Positions 13,201-28,200 of a stretch of DNA of 64,000 nt are shown here, piece after piece. The notes under the pieces are model-generated. The model saw only the letters and a list, made by a program, of their open reading frames with translations, was not told the DNA's origin and ran no database searches. The number at the start of each line of letters is the position of its first letter. Positions within the stretch are counted from its first letter, which is position 1. Source of the stretch: Owenia fusiformis (Eukaryota > Annelida > Polychaeta > Sabellida > Oweniidae); contig CAIIXF020000005.1 of the NCBI GenBank assembly GCA_903813345.2, forward strand, positions 9,487,375 through 9,551,374. Direction: 5' to 3'. The translations under genes were made by a program, and so were the position numbers.

Positions 13201-16200
13201 TTGATGGGATGTGGCCTTAATGTACTAAATAATCTAATATCAATAATTTCATGATGCTGATCTTGACCCAAAGGCTTCAATATCATGCCAGATATCTAAA
13301 TACATTAAAAAATTTACTTTGACATGTTGGTTCCTGGGGTACATCCCATTGTGGTCCGTTGAACTGTGCTACACAGCGCCTGGTGGGAGTTCCAACACGT
13401 TCATAGCACTCATTACATGTGTATGTAACTACAGTTCCTACTGAGCTTCCTGTTGTACTGATGGCTCCATTCTGGGGGACCTGGGGTGGGGGATTACAAT
13501 TACTCTCTGGAAGTTAATAAAATCAATTCGAACATGACTGTATTCACGCCTTCTATAAACTGTAAACAAAGTCAATGCTTCAGCTGGGTTATATTCGAGA
13601 TCAATAACCCAGTTAATACTTGAAATGTGTGACGTCATAATGGTGGGTTGGTCTATATTTCTTAATTATTTTATATTTATGTTATTTTACCCCTTGCTGT
13701 ACCATTGCACCATTCTAGAGATCAATGATTGTTTGCTTTATAATAATATCTGGTACAATATCTTGCTCCATTTAGCTCACTCAAGAATTAGCAACTCAAG
13801 GTCGGTATAGTTGGTATGTTTTACATGAGTAAACAAAGACAACCTCAATACAATGTCAATGTGGGAAACAAAATAACAAAAAAAAACCAAAATAACATTG
13901 AAAAAGGTGTCTCCACATCTATCAATCAGATTCAGTACATACAAAGATTAACTCATACTCCCTGATATACATGAACTTATACTTACGCCCGCAAGTAGGC
14001 AGGCCAGGGCTCCAGGCTGCAGGCTGGTTGCCAATCTTCCTACAGGTTACTTGACTCTGCCCTGATAACTCGAATCCTGGGTTGCATGTGACTGTAACTG
14101 TGGTGCCGCATCGCGTGTTAGTAGATGATACCTGAGCATTGGCAATGCTGATAAAGGGGCAGGATGTGACTGAAACCACAAATATTTTGGATATACGTAC
14201 ATGTGTATTTATTTGGTATGATAATGTACTTTACGGATATAACTAGGCTTGGCATATATTCCATGTGTGTAAACAAAGACAGTCTCATGTTTTTTACGAG
14301 AATTTCTATATCATATATGATGTAAACAATTAAACAAGTAGTTAATGCAACCTCTATATACAATATTAAACAAAACAATCTTTAAACTTACTTTGGCAAG
14401 AGGGTGGATTTTGAGGAGACCATTGTCCAGTAGAGAGACAAGTCCTTGTGGCTTGCCCTACCAGTTCAGCACATGGGTCAGTGCAGGAGTAGGTCAAGGT
14501 TGTCTCACATGTGTTGGCTTTTGGAGTCACTTGACCATTTGGGATATCAGTGGGAAAGGGGAGACACTGTACACCTGTAGATATACAGAATACAATTGTA
14601 GACCTCTGTTCAGGTTAACTAGCAAAATTGTATACTGATACTGTAAAGCTTGAAAGTACTGTTGACCAAGATGAAAGGATAAATATTGGATACCACATGA
14701 CGATGGATTTGATAAGAGGATCAGGATATATGGAAAATTATATATATTAAATATATTTTTTCTGCAACTTTTTTTTCACATTTTCTAAATTTTTTTTCAA
14801 AAGAAGCAGTCAACAGTATCTACCGTAGTAGTGGTCAAAAGTTCCTAGTAACAGTCAACAATACTTATTGTTAGTACCTCAGTGTAAATACTCGCATCTG
14901 ATTGGTCAATTTGCGGTCAACATTTTTGCCTGTACCTCACTTGTGCATCATGGGATATCATATTATTGACCGCGTATGTTACTGTACTACACTTGTGAAT
15001 TATGGGAAATATGACGTCACAATGTTTACAGAAAAAAACATGATAGTCGGACATTTTGTACACGTTGATGAAAGTGATATTTTGACTTTTCTACACGATC
15101 GTATAGCAACAATACAAATAGAAACGCAAAATTAACATTAATTTACTAGTGAGTACGCAGTTATGTGCCGAAAACAGAGAGTTTAGCTTCCACTGTCTTC
15201 AGATTTTCTTAAAAATTATTGCTGGCGTGGTTCGTAGAAAAGATTGTGAAATGAAGCCATGATCGATGACTGTCATATATATGGGTATTATTAGTTTCTT
15301 CTGACTAACAAAACAATTGTAGACCTCTCCATTCGGTCAACCGTCAAAATCATATACCTCGACTGTAAACCTTGAAACACTGTTGACCTTGACCTTCGGT
15401 CTCTGTCAACAGTAGTTTCTCGGTTTACAGTCTCGGTATACAATTTTGCCAGTTGACCTCTGGAGAGGTCAACAATTGTATACTGTTCACTTTTAATTAA
15501 CCAATTAGAATTGAGTATTTCAATTGAGATACATGTACTAACAATACTGCATGTTCACTTTACACATTTGATTTAAATTGTTACCTTTCATATGTCTTCT
15601 CTATAAATTTGCATTGACATGGTGAATATACAGGGTGGGCCAAAATAAACGCCACATTTTTTTCAAGACACTATAACTTTTTTATTTTCCAACCTACATA
15701 CCCCAAATTTTGCAGTTATATAGTGCCAAGGGTTCTTAGTAATAATATAATGTAACAAGTCCTTCAACTGGGATTATATTTGATCTAAAAGAGGAGTTCA
15801 ATTGGTCCGCCACCCCATTTGATGATAGATTTTAGTTTTAGTCACCTTGCTGATATAGCAGTATCAATGAAATGTTAGCTATATTTTTTTCAACGTGTCT
15901 TAATTGCCAGCTTTAGTTAAGCAATTTTTTAGATTGGGTGCCTTCATACCATCTCCTGGAGACCTCCTCGTACCCTATATTCACTTGGGTTTGAATTAGG
16001 GCTATTAGCTTGTGGTCATCAGAATGTATCAGTTTAGGAAGATAATGCAAATTATGCTTATTTCTCATGGCACACCAAATGTTTTTTAAGTGGGAAGCTG
16101 GTGACATATTTTATTCAAGTAAAAGTGTATAATTCATGATCAATGGCTAGATAACAACCTCAAATTTCATTTGGTATGTAAATTATGATTTTGTATCAAA

Positions 16201-19200
16201 AATTAAAAAAGTTATAGCATTTTGAAAAAAAAGTGGCGTTTATTAGGCCCACCCTGTACAACATACAGTGCACGGTGACTTACATTGACAGGCAGGCTCC
16301 CTAGAAGGTCGGGTTACATTATTACTTAAAGGGTGGACAGGATGACTTACTTTGACAGGTTGGCTCAGTTGGGTTATCCCATTGTCCAGAGGGGAGACAG
16401 GTCCTAGTGGGTGATCCAATCAGAGTTGCACATTGACCATTGCAGCTATATGAAACAGTCGTACCACATGTGTTGGATCTTGAAGACACTGTCCCTCCAA
16501 CAGGATTGCTTGGTATGCCTGGGCATGTCAAGGCTGTAAGAATTCAAAACCATTATTATAGATGTCCCAATGGAAGTAGAACATACCTCAAAATAGTGTT
16601 CAACTTGGTAGGTGTTCCACTTACAGTTGTTTCTTTTGGTTAATGGTTTACATGACTATTACAAGTATTTCCATTAGTATGAAGGTGTTCAATTTTTAGA
16701 GGTTTTCCTCTTTACAGGTTTTACTGTGCTTAGTATTTCACCTTGAGGTAGAAAAAGAAACATTCAAACAATATATAACATACATAAAATAATAACTGCA
16801 TGAAACATGCATGAATTAACTTACCAATGCAAGTTGGAGCAGTTCCAGACCATCCTTGGGCTTCACAGCTTCTGGTTGAAGAACCAGAGAGTGAGAAGCA
16901 TTCATTGCACTGGTATGTGGCCACTGCATTGCAGGAACTGCTCGATTGAATCACTCTTCCATTCACAGGATTTGATAGCTGTGTACACTCAACAGCTAGA
17001 ATATACATGTAACATTGTGCTAGGGTTGGTATCATGTGATTTATTTCTCTATTTCTGTATATTTCTTATTTTTATATCTTTTAGTATGGAGACCAAAGTT
17101 TAAAGGCAAAATGTATTCATTGATAAGTTGATTAAAAAATCTCCGAAAAATGTCACCATTTGGTGGACTCACAAAGTGATTCCTTATATGGATGCATAAA
17201 AATAAGGTCAAGTTTGTTTTATCATACAATACAATAGGATAATTGAATTTGATGCATTAAATTAGCTCATGTGAAATCGTTGCATGTGTAATACTGCAGA
17301 ATTTTGGCTAAAATTTTTGCAAAATATATAAATTGTAACATATAGAGCATATACAATATATATGAAATGATGCAGACTTAAAGATTCATGCTTATTTCAG
17401 ACAATCAAATTGTATTCCCATAGAATTTACTTACAGACACAAGTTGGTGGATCTTTTTCAAATCGTCCATTTTCCTGACATGTGATTGTATCACTGGTGC
17501 TGCCATCTGCTGCTACTAACTTAAAGCAGGGGTTACACGTGAAGGCAATACTCTCTGGTGGAATGTATGGAGGTCTAGCACTGCGAGGTGTGTCAATCTG
17601 ACCATTAGCTGGTGGCATCACATTGGGACATCTTGCTATTAAGGATATATACATGTGAGACCTGTGACTATCTTGTAGAATATTATAGCCCTTAATGTAC
17701 ATGTAATCGAAAGGAAAGGTTGTGGGTTCAAATCCCACCAAGGTGGATTGACACTTTCATTATGTAGCATAGGATTTGATCTTTGTTTCAAATTAACTAT
17801 GGTGGAAGTAAAAGTCTGTACAAATAAACAAATGTATTTCTCATCTTAATTGTTGCTATACATAATATAATATATAACAGGATATAATTACGTTTAGTTT
17901 GAGGGGGAGGTCCATCAAGGTTAGGTGGCTTTGGTTTTCTTCTCCTTGGTTTATCTGGATCTTCAGGCTCTTCTTCAGGGGGTTCACATGTGAATTCTTT
18001 CTCAGAAACCTTTGTACCATCTGACAGTTCAATCACAACATCATCTGGGCATTGAATCGTCACTTTCACTCCACATGGTATTGGGTCAATGTCAGGGGTC
18101 CTCACACATTCAGGTGGTGTAGGGAATGCAGGACATGTCAATCCTGAAGATGAATTATCTATAATATAGTCATGGGTGTCATTTCAATAAACTCATACCT
18201 GCATCATTAGTGCCCAAGCTTGAGTACTATGAAGTGTTTTACAGTGGTTTTTCCTTCTGGAGGTGGGGGTAATTAAACCCTCATAAAACTAGAAAACAGC
18301 AACTAAAAGCTATCATCATTCATCTGGTGGAAATTCTGTCCAAGACATCCCACTAGCTGAAAAGATTGCTTCATATTGAATGCTGTTCACTAAATTCTCT
18401 GCAATTCTAAATGCTGTTTACTACATTCTGTCTGAGCACAATTTTACTTTGAGTAAAACTTGTCACCTTATAAATGGTCTTGAGACCCATAGTGATGAGA
18501 TAATCTGTCACGAAAATTTTTCACTAAAATTGCTCTTATTTGGACAATTTTCATCCAATTTACAAAAAAAAGTTTTAAAATGTGTAGAAATGATCTCTGC
18601 CAATTAATTTCACTAAATTTAGCATCACCTGTTGTATACATGTATGTATGTTGTAAAACATCAAAAGCTGGCAAAAATGAAAAATTCACTCAGTTGAAAC
18701 CGATTTTAGAGCCTACATTGAAGAGGTTAATGAGCAGAATCAAGGAAAAAAAAACAAAAAAACACCAAGTATAGGTTTGGAAATACAAACAAAACAAATA
18801 TTACGAACATGTACTTACTTTTACAGACAGGAGGTGTCCCATTAAAAGTTAGATCACCTCTACATAATAGTTCAACAACGATGATCTCATCTTTTTCTAT
18901 TTCTTCATCAGAAACATAACATGGGGCACACTCGTAGAATATCTTTTCACCAGGTTTATATGGTGCTGGGTCAGATCTGTCAAGTATCTCAACACTTTCA
19001 TCAGTCATTGGAATGGGACAAACTACAAGTAAATGGTTTATCTTAATATATTCAGTGTCATAGGGATTGGTTACTGTAATAGATATGCAGTGCAAGGTAA
19101 GTTACAAGAAGATTGTTTGGCACATCTCACTGTGTTTGATAGTGCACTTGTTATCTCAAAAACGTACAATACACATTAGTCATTATTGTAAAACATTAGA

Positions 19201-22200
19201 TAGGTTGATTCAATGCACTGCGATATATTTAAGTTTTAAAAGAAATATTCACTTTTATTGAATGCAAAAGCATATGCACAAATATCAACAGAGGAGACCA
19301 TTAAAATATTAAATACGCTTTCTAGACATTTCACCCCCTTAGACGTTTCACCCCTTAGACATTTCACCCCCTTGGACATTTCACCCCCTGGACATTTCAC
19401 CCCCTAGACATTTCACCCCCTGGACATTTCACCCCCTGGACATTTCACCCCCTAGACATTTCACCCCTTAGACAGTCATCCCTAAGAAGATTCACCCCCA
19501 AGACATTTCACCCCTAGACATTTTAGCCTCAATATTTTAGTCCTACAATTTTCATTCAAATATTTCTCATTGTTAGAACTGAATATCCTAAGTATAAATG
19601 GCATACCATCATGGAATACCATGGCCCTGTCTTGCATCATAGATCGCCATGGTATAGGGTACTTTCGATTTAGAATTGATGGAATCAATGTATGAGTCAA
19701 ATTTGTTTTAACAAACACATGATTGTCACATCTAAAACGGAATTCTCAACGAACTGCATAACAACGGTGTGATAAACAATTTCTGATTGCAAAAGGTCCT
19801 TGCAAAGTCCTAAGAATTCACTTAACAGTTCCTTCAAATTATTTCATATCTTATGTAGGAATAAATTCTAATAACATTAGAAACAAACATCTTATAAAAT
19901 ATGGTTAATTTAATTGGTGGGAATTATTTTTTTTATTTTATAATTGGTAGGAAACGTGAAGAATTTTATTTTTAAAAAGTATGTCAACTTTTTTACAAGA
20001 GTGATCTTCCAGGGAATTTTAGGATTGTATGGGAAGCCCCGCTTACTTGATCAGCAAAATTGGCAAGGAAAACCAGAGCAACTAAACACAGACAGGTTTT
20101 TAGATGTGGTGTGAATCAGAATGTGGCATATATTAAAATCAGAATTTAATTAACAGTTTCAAAATAGCATATTCAAATACCAAGTACTGTAAGTCACTAG
20201 TAACTCACTTCTCTTTCCATATTCAGTTTTCAGGGTTTTGAAGTGAGGTCCAGTCAATTAATTATCTATTTCAGTTCTTCAAGAAATTGATTATCAAGAT
20301 CAACTCTGCTATTAATGAGGTCCAGTCAATTAATTATCTATTTCAGTTCTTCAAGAAATTGATTATCAAGATCAACTCTGCTATTAATAAAGAAAATAAT
20401 AATTAGATCATTCTAGTACGGTTATATATATTAGGCCTTACGAGCAAAGCATGAGGTACAAAGAATTTTAAAGATGCAGTATACCATAGGTTTCTCGCCC
20501 AGACAATCAATGATGTCCCATTGTTATTGATCATATAATATCTCACATACCATGGATATATCTTGAGAATAACGTATGGGTAATATCATTGGCGAGATTT
20601 TGAAATAATCAACAGAACAACCAACCTCCAGATTTAAACACAATTGATTCCTCGGCTAGCGAGGGGAATCCCCGTTGAGTCACACAAGCACTAACACGCG
20701 CCTTTGACCAAGCAGCCAATCAAGTTCATGATAAACAAATTCAACAACCAATCAGATAACAGGGGGGTTTTCCCCATATATTCAAACTTCAAATTGAATT
20801 AATTTCCGCACAATCGCTAAGCTAACACTGAAAGCGGGGGATTTGGGACTTCTTCAATGCAAAAAGGTCCAGAGGGGTCTTGATTATTCTATGGTATAGA
20901 TCTTCTTTAAATAGTAAGATTTCATATACATGTACATATTAGTTATTAATTGTGAAGTATGACCTAGGCATGCCCCTTAACAGTGGGGTTTATTGCAAGG
21001 ATGCAGAAGTTTTGAGGTTGTAAGTTCATCTTCTTTATATTGTTTCCATTACTGTATATGGGGGTGAAATGTCTAAGGAGTGAATTGTCTAGGGGGTGAA
21101 ATGTTTAGGGGGTGAAATGTCAATGGCGTGAAACGTCCAGGGGGTGAAAAGTCTAGGATGTGAAATGTCCAGGGGGAGAAACATCTAAGGGGTGAACAGT
21201 CTAGGGGTGAAACGTCTTGATTAAAGCCATTTCAATTTAAAATAAATAAGTGACATTCTGATCTGTTTTTCTAATTTTTCTCAAACATATAGACACTTCA
21301 TCACATATGATTGAGTCAATAATAATGCATTTTAAATGAAGATAAAATATAGGGTATGTCTATTGATAACAGTACTCACTGCATGGTTCTTGGTTGCAAA
21401 CTACAACAAATTCTCTAGTGATTTCGCAGACGCCTCCAGCGTCGTCGATGTTACGGCAAACTTCATTTAGTGTTTTTGTTCCACCATCGCAACTGGCGCT
21501 GCATGCCACTGATTCACTAACTTTCACATACCCAGCATCATCTAGAATACATGGCAAAATCTGGGGTTGACAAACTTTATATTCATTCAAAGGTAAAATA
21601 TATATACTAGTACAGTGTCTATATAAGTACAATATGTGGAGTACAGAAAATAATTAAGAGTCTGAATCAGAGTATAACTTTGATTTTAGAATAAAAGATA
21701 CTCAGTACAGTACTCAGTCTGTCTCTGCTAAGCTGCTCACCCATGCTTATTAAAGTCACTTCATATTAAAACATGTAAAAAAAATTAATGATACATAAAT
21801 AGAGTACTCAGTCTTTATGGAACAGGGCTTTATTTAGTAATACAATTTTGACAGTCAACTTAATGGTGAGGTCTATAAGTATTGATTTGTTAGTCTGAAA
21901 CTAAGTGTAAACAACTTATTTAAAACAAAATCAAGAATTTAAATCATAAATTCTTACCAAAGCATTCCTTCAAACAGCTTTCTTTCTGAACTTCCCTGGT
22001 GAGACATCTTCTGGGGAAGGGATTGTTAGGATCTCCTGCAAATTATTCATTTCAATTAATAAGATCTCATTGCAATTGATAGTAAGGGAAGGAATTGTTA
22101 TATAAGGTTCTCCTGCAATATAGTCAAGAATATATACAGCTTTTGCCAAAGTGCTCGGAATCGTGAAAAACTGCTTGATTTTGAAAGAATTTTGGCGAGG

Positions 22201-25200
22201 TCATATGGCCTGAAAGTAGGTTCATCACATCAACCGATATCAAATATAATTATCCAATATCCCATTCACTTAGTTTATCCCTACACAAAGCTGTAAAATT
22301 CCTTATTTTGCATAATGTTGCGTTTATTGAGAATCTCTTTCTCGGAAAAAATATCATTTGAGAGCACGTCAATTTGCTCACCCTCTACAACATGTGCGTA
22401 TATCACATCTTACCTTCATCAATTGGAGGAAGAGGCACTACTTTGCCAGGGTAATCAGGATAATCAGGATACTCCTCACTGGTCTGTAAAGACGTCTCTC
22501 TAGTTTCCTCACTTGTGTTTTCACTGATGCTCTCCCCACACTCACACCCGCTTTCAGAGTCACTAGATTTACTCTTCTTAGATTTACTCTTGGAACTCTA
22601 TGAAAATAGGGAACATGCATTTAAGAGTCCTTCTGATACTCATTACATGTTTGTTTTCTAAGTAAGGAAATGAAAGAAGGATCTGCTCAATCAAAATGTT
22701 GGAGAGTAGTGCTTAGGCATTAAACAAGGCTGATGTAGGCCATATATTGAAACCACTTCTCTAAGAGAGACCCATCTTCAATGTGAAAGGATTAGCTTAG
22801 GAATTAGGGATATATGGTATAAGAACCACAAACATATGAGTTACATGTAGAAAAAGTATAACCTACATTATTTAGGTATTACAAGGGTAAACCTTGACAT
22901 TCACGAGGGGAAATCTTAATTTCATTTTTTGGGCCACAGTAATTTAAAAAATTTTAGAAACTTTGAACAGGCTGTACCTATGAATAATTAGAACTACAAT
23001 TGTTAATTCAATCTCAAGTCGATTGCAAAAGTTCATATTTAGTACTTACCCCACTTCTCTTCTTCCTGCGACTTGATCTGAAATAGTAATAACACTGTCT
23101 GAGTACTAACTACACTGTCTTTAAATGAAGTATGCAATAAACCAAATATGTGTCAACTCTGTATGTTATATATTTAGGGGTGGGCTCAATACTGTACATC
23201 CACATCTTTTTGATGAGGGGTACAGGAGGGACCATTTTGTTGAGACTTGTAAACTTTACGTGTACATTACAGTGTACGCAAATATAAGTACAGTGTATGG
23301 TCATATCTTATCCATTTGGGTTCAAAAAATCAACAATTAAAATGGTACTTTACTCAAACATTAATTTGTCAGACATCGATGTTTTGACTTAACCCCCATT
23401 ATAAGAAAGCGTATGTTGACATAATTGAATAGCAAATATTTATGTAATCAGTAATTTTCATGGCATTCTAATCCAATTAAAATATTCCATAGGAAGATTT
23501 CATTAGCTTACTATAATTAGCTGTATCTGAGGTATTGTATGTGCATGTGTTCATATTACCCTGCTCAACTGTAAAGTATGGCAACTACTTAAAGTTATCT
23601 TATATGATGGTAGCTCATTTTTGTGGCACTTGATTTAGATTATAAAAAGGAGCACTGAACAGTTGCAAAATAGCATGTATGCCTAACAGTGTTAAGAAAA
23701 AATTAAAAAAGGTAAAGCATTTCTGAAAAGACACTTTTAGGCCCTTCAGTAGTTATATGTCTTATAGGCAGTCATTCTGATAATTTTTCAGAAATAGAAA
23801 ATTCAGAGTAAACTTCAAGTAAAATTCAGAATAAACCCTCAATATAAGACATCTACAGTCTACAATTGTCTACAAGTCTACGGATACATGAACATCTATA
23901 AATAACGAAGATGACAACAACATCAATTTTTGGAAAAATACCAACCCAGAATTTTTACAGTTGCATTTTGACTTGCTGCTGCTACGTGAATCACTGGATC
24001 CTTTGGCCATACTGCTTGGTTTATTCTTAGAGTTCTTGCCACTTGAGCCACTAGATTTGCTGCTCTTGCGAGAACTGTTAAAAAGGATGCTTATTAGAAT
24101 CTGCCATGTATATGTACAGGTAGTTACATGTAGTAACAAAAAATAATTACTGTTATAAGCATGGGCTTTCAATTTTGAAAGCCCATGTTATAAGTCATAT
24201 GTCAATATGTCTGATATCATCTAAACTAGCCTATTTCAACTAAAATAATGTATATGGCACTTCAAAATGCTAATTTGACAACTGCCGAATCATGTAATTG
24301 CATACACGTATTATCCATTATCACGATTAAATAAATGGGAGAAAAGTATCTCATGAAATAGCAATGGTCTTAATAAAGTTCACTTTTCAAAAAAAGGGGG
24401 GTTCAAATCAAACAACATGGCTCAGAATCACTTGAAAAGTGCTCAGAATGATGAAAAGTTGCATGATTTTGAAAAAATGTTCGACCAGGAGGGGAAACAT
24501 AAATTCTCTGGTTATGAGCCTAAATATTAAAATATGTATTCTCCGAACAAAATTCACCTCTTGCTCATGTATTCACTGCTACTCTCTGACTCTTCTTCAC
24601 TTGTTCTGTCTTTGCCACTTGTATCTGGACCATATATGTTGACATTATCTCCTGGCTTTTTGATGAAGAAACGATCATTGTCAGCTATATCCCCTGGTTG
24701 GTCACCATCTGGTGATCCTCCAAACTGACATGGGACGGGACAGGTTCGTTCACGTGAGCGTTCACAATTACCCGAGCTACATGTACTCCAGGTTGACCAA
24801 TCTCCACATGGTTCAGCTAACAATAATAACAAGGTCAATCCTTAATCGATAGGACGACTATAAGAAATATTGGTCACAGTAAGCAAAAGAGATACATGGA
24901 TTATCAAGAAAGCATTACCATACATGTATAAATTAGTTTCCATGTTGACCCATGCATCATGATTCTTTGGGAATGATACATGTTTAAGTTCTACATTCCA
25001 TTGCCAAAGTAAAATGTATTAACTATTAAAGTCCCCATGTAAAGTTTGAAAATATTTTATTATTCATTTACTATAGTAGTCATAGTGGAAAATGGTTTAA
25101 GAAAGTATCTATGTACATGTATGTTTACTATGCAATCACACAATTACAATGTACTTCGGATCTGTTTCATTTACTCACATTTTGATGGTAACATTATAAG

Positions 25201-28200
25201 GAAATAGAGTAAAATGTATGCAATAAGTTCTCACGTGTGCATGAGGGACAGTCCCTTTCTTCAACCTCTCTCTCCCAACATGTGGGATCGGGCAGGTAGA
25301 ATCCTTCGGGTGCAGGGAAGTCTCGTTCCTCACTACTGCGACTTCCTCCACTACTGCCCTCACTTTCATCGCTACAGTCATATGTATGGTCACCTATTAC
25401 AACAAAGGGCATTAAAGGCAACATTTAAACGAAATGTAACCTCTTTCAAACTTGTAGATATTTACATGAGAGCCTATTTTGAATTATGAAAACCTGAGAT
25501 TAATATAATTAAAAGAAAAAAAAAAATTAAGACTTATAAAACAAGTACAGTATCATGTGGGGATTAGCTGATCCCCTTTGACCTTTAGACTCCACTGGCT
25601 AGAGTTCTACATGCTATACAAGTGAAAAAAAGACATTAACATGCAAAATATATCACCACCTACCATTTGCTACAGATGCCAAACACTTAAGAGCCAAATG
25701 CCGAGCAATGAACACCATTCACAAACAAGACACACAGTGATAAATATCGCACTTTGAAGAGCAAACTGGCCACCATGCAATTTACCCAGCATGGCCAAAA
25801 CCTAATCAGACCTTGGCACTAGTCTGCTCTTGCATCTGTAAACATTTCAAGTTGACAAGGTTAGCGGTTTTCCTGCAATTTTGATGACAAGAATTTATTT
25901 GTAGTCTTGAACTTTGGGAAAATTTAGATAACATTGTTTGTGACCTAATTTGATGACCTTCGACCTTGAAAATTTCACTTTTTCAGACCTCAGTAGGTGT
26001 TTTGTAATTAAGCTGACCTAAATTTAAATCCAAAATATCAATTTAGAAAATCAAATTTTTGACCTTTTCAAGGTCACTGAAGGTGAATGAAAGGTCAAAT
26101 CTGAAATCTTAGGTCAGATTTGAACTTCTGAGAACTTGTAGATGTTTTTAAAAAAAAAATTGGTCAATTTGGAGCAAGTTGAAAAATTCAAAATGGCCAC
26201 CAAATTGAAAAATTCAAAATGGCCACCATGTAATTCAGCCAGCATACCCAAAACCTAATCAGATCGTGGCAATAGTCAGCTCTTGCATCTGTAAAAATTT
26301 CAAGTTGAACGGATAAGTGGTTTTCCTGGAATTTTGATGACAAGATTTGTTGAAAAATTCAAAATGGCCGCCACGTGGTTTACCCAGGATGCCCTTAACC
26401 TAATCAGATCTTGGTACTAGTCTGCTCTTGCATCTGTAAAAATTTCAAGTTGAACAGGTAAGCAGTTATCCTGGAAATTTGATGACAAGATTTGGTTTAT
26501 GTGCCGCCCGCACATCCGCACGCCTGCAAGCCCGCCCAACAGCAGAAGACGACGACAATATAGCACTTTTTCAAAGTGCGATAAAAAGTTGGAAACTACA
26601 TTTGTATAGTAGAAATGTCAACATTTGTGGTGGTGAAATAAAATTTGAAAAATTAATTTAGAAAGTTACTTGATATATGGCTTGAACTTGAAGATCCACT
26701 ACTCTTGCTCCTACCACTCCCAGATCCAGAGCCTGATTTGCTGTTCTTTGACTTGCAGCTTTTCTTGCTTCCACTGTGGTAGCTTTTACTGTAAGAGCTT
26801 TTGCTAGAGCGGCTCTTGTTTTTGTGACTGTACTTTTCTGGGCAAAATACAACATATTCAAACATTATCTTTTGCATTTGTATTCTGAAGTTGCCTATTT
26901 TACTAATGCAATGATGCTACAACTGTATCTTGAAATTGTACTTGTTAAAGATTTTCTAATTCCTTCAATACTGTATTTGTTATCACCAATGTTACCCCTT
27001 CCTGATTTTGCCCTTTTTGTAGTATTGCCCTATTCTAATCTTGTCCCCATTCAATGTATACTTCCTCATACAATCCTTTTCAAATCCCTTTTATGTATTC
27101 AAATGTTGCCCTTTTTTCTGTTTCAATCAGAACTTACTTGATCCACTGCTCCCTGACTTGTGAGAGCTACTCTTACTGCCCCCACTAGCACTTGTTTTAT
27201 CACTTTTACTGGCACTTCCACTCTTCTTACTATGGCTGTTGTCATCCGGGGTGAAATCAGACTCTGGGGAACTTTCAGGAGACCTAAAAATTATGAACAT
27301 CAGAAATAAGATCTTTGAGATCATTTTAGAGACCTGAGAATTAAGTTAATCAAACAGGAGATCTAAAAATTAAGAACATCTGAAATGAGACCTTTGAGAA
27401 CATTTTCGAGACTTAAGAACTGAGAACATCAAACAGTCCTGCAAACAGTCAAGGAAACAAACATGTTTATACATTTAAATGACTGTATTGACACGTCGGG
27501 TTTAAGAAGTTGAGACCCGGGTGACTCTTTCTTGTACTTTTAATGCCATATACAGGGTGTCCCGAAATGTTCCCATAGTATGTGGTATATATCACTTTAA
27601 AGCTTATCAAAAGTTACACTGATTTGCCAAATATCAAGGTTTAACTCATAAATCTGAAAAAGTTACAGGCATTTCAAAACTTGGTGTTCGGCCTCTAAGT
27701 TCAGTTTAGTATCCTAGAAACAGTTCTCACCTGAATGTGACTGAAAATATGGGTGTTATCGTCAAAGGTAGGATGGATATTTAGTTGGGAAAGAGGATGG
27801 GAGGCAACTTCTCCAAGGAAACTCTTCTAAAATGCTTTAAAAATGTTTTATGAGGATTACAAAATACCACACATTTATATTTGAGACGCTTTTAAACGCA
27901 TATCCGAAAAAATTGCTGCTGTCAACATGGCTAGTGAGACACCAACTTTTAATTTGATGTAAAACTGAACATAAATTCTGGCCAAACACTTAATTTTGAA
28001 ATGCTTGTAATCTTTTCTATTTGTGATTTGAACCATTATACTCAGCAAATCAATGTAACTTTGGATAAGCTTTAAATTGATATATGACACATGGAGACAT
28101 TGGTATATGTCTACCTAGGAGGGCAGGGGGGGGGCATACTTTCCAAACACCCTGTACCTAAAACTTGGGAATATTTTCAGCTGGTGCAAAGTGTTCAGTT

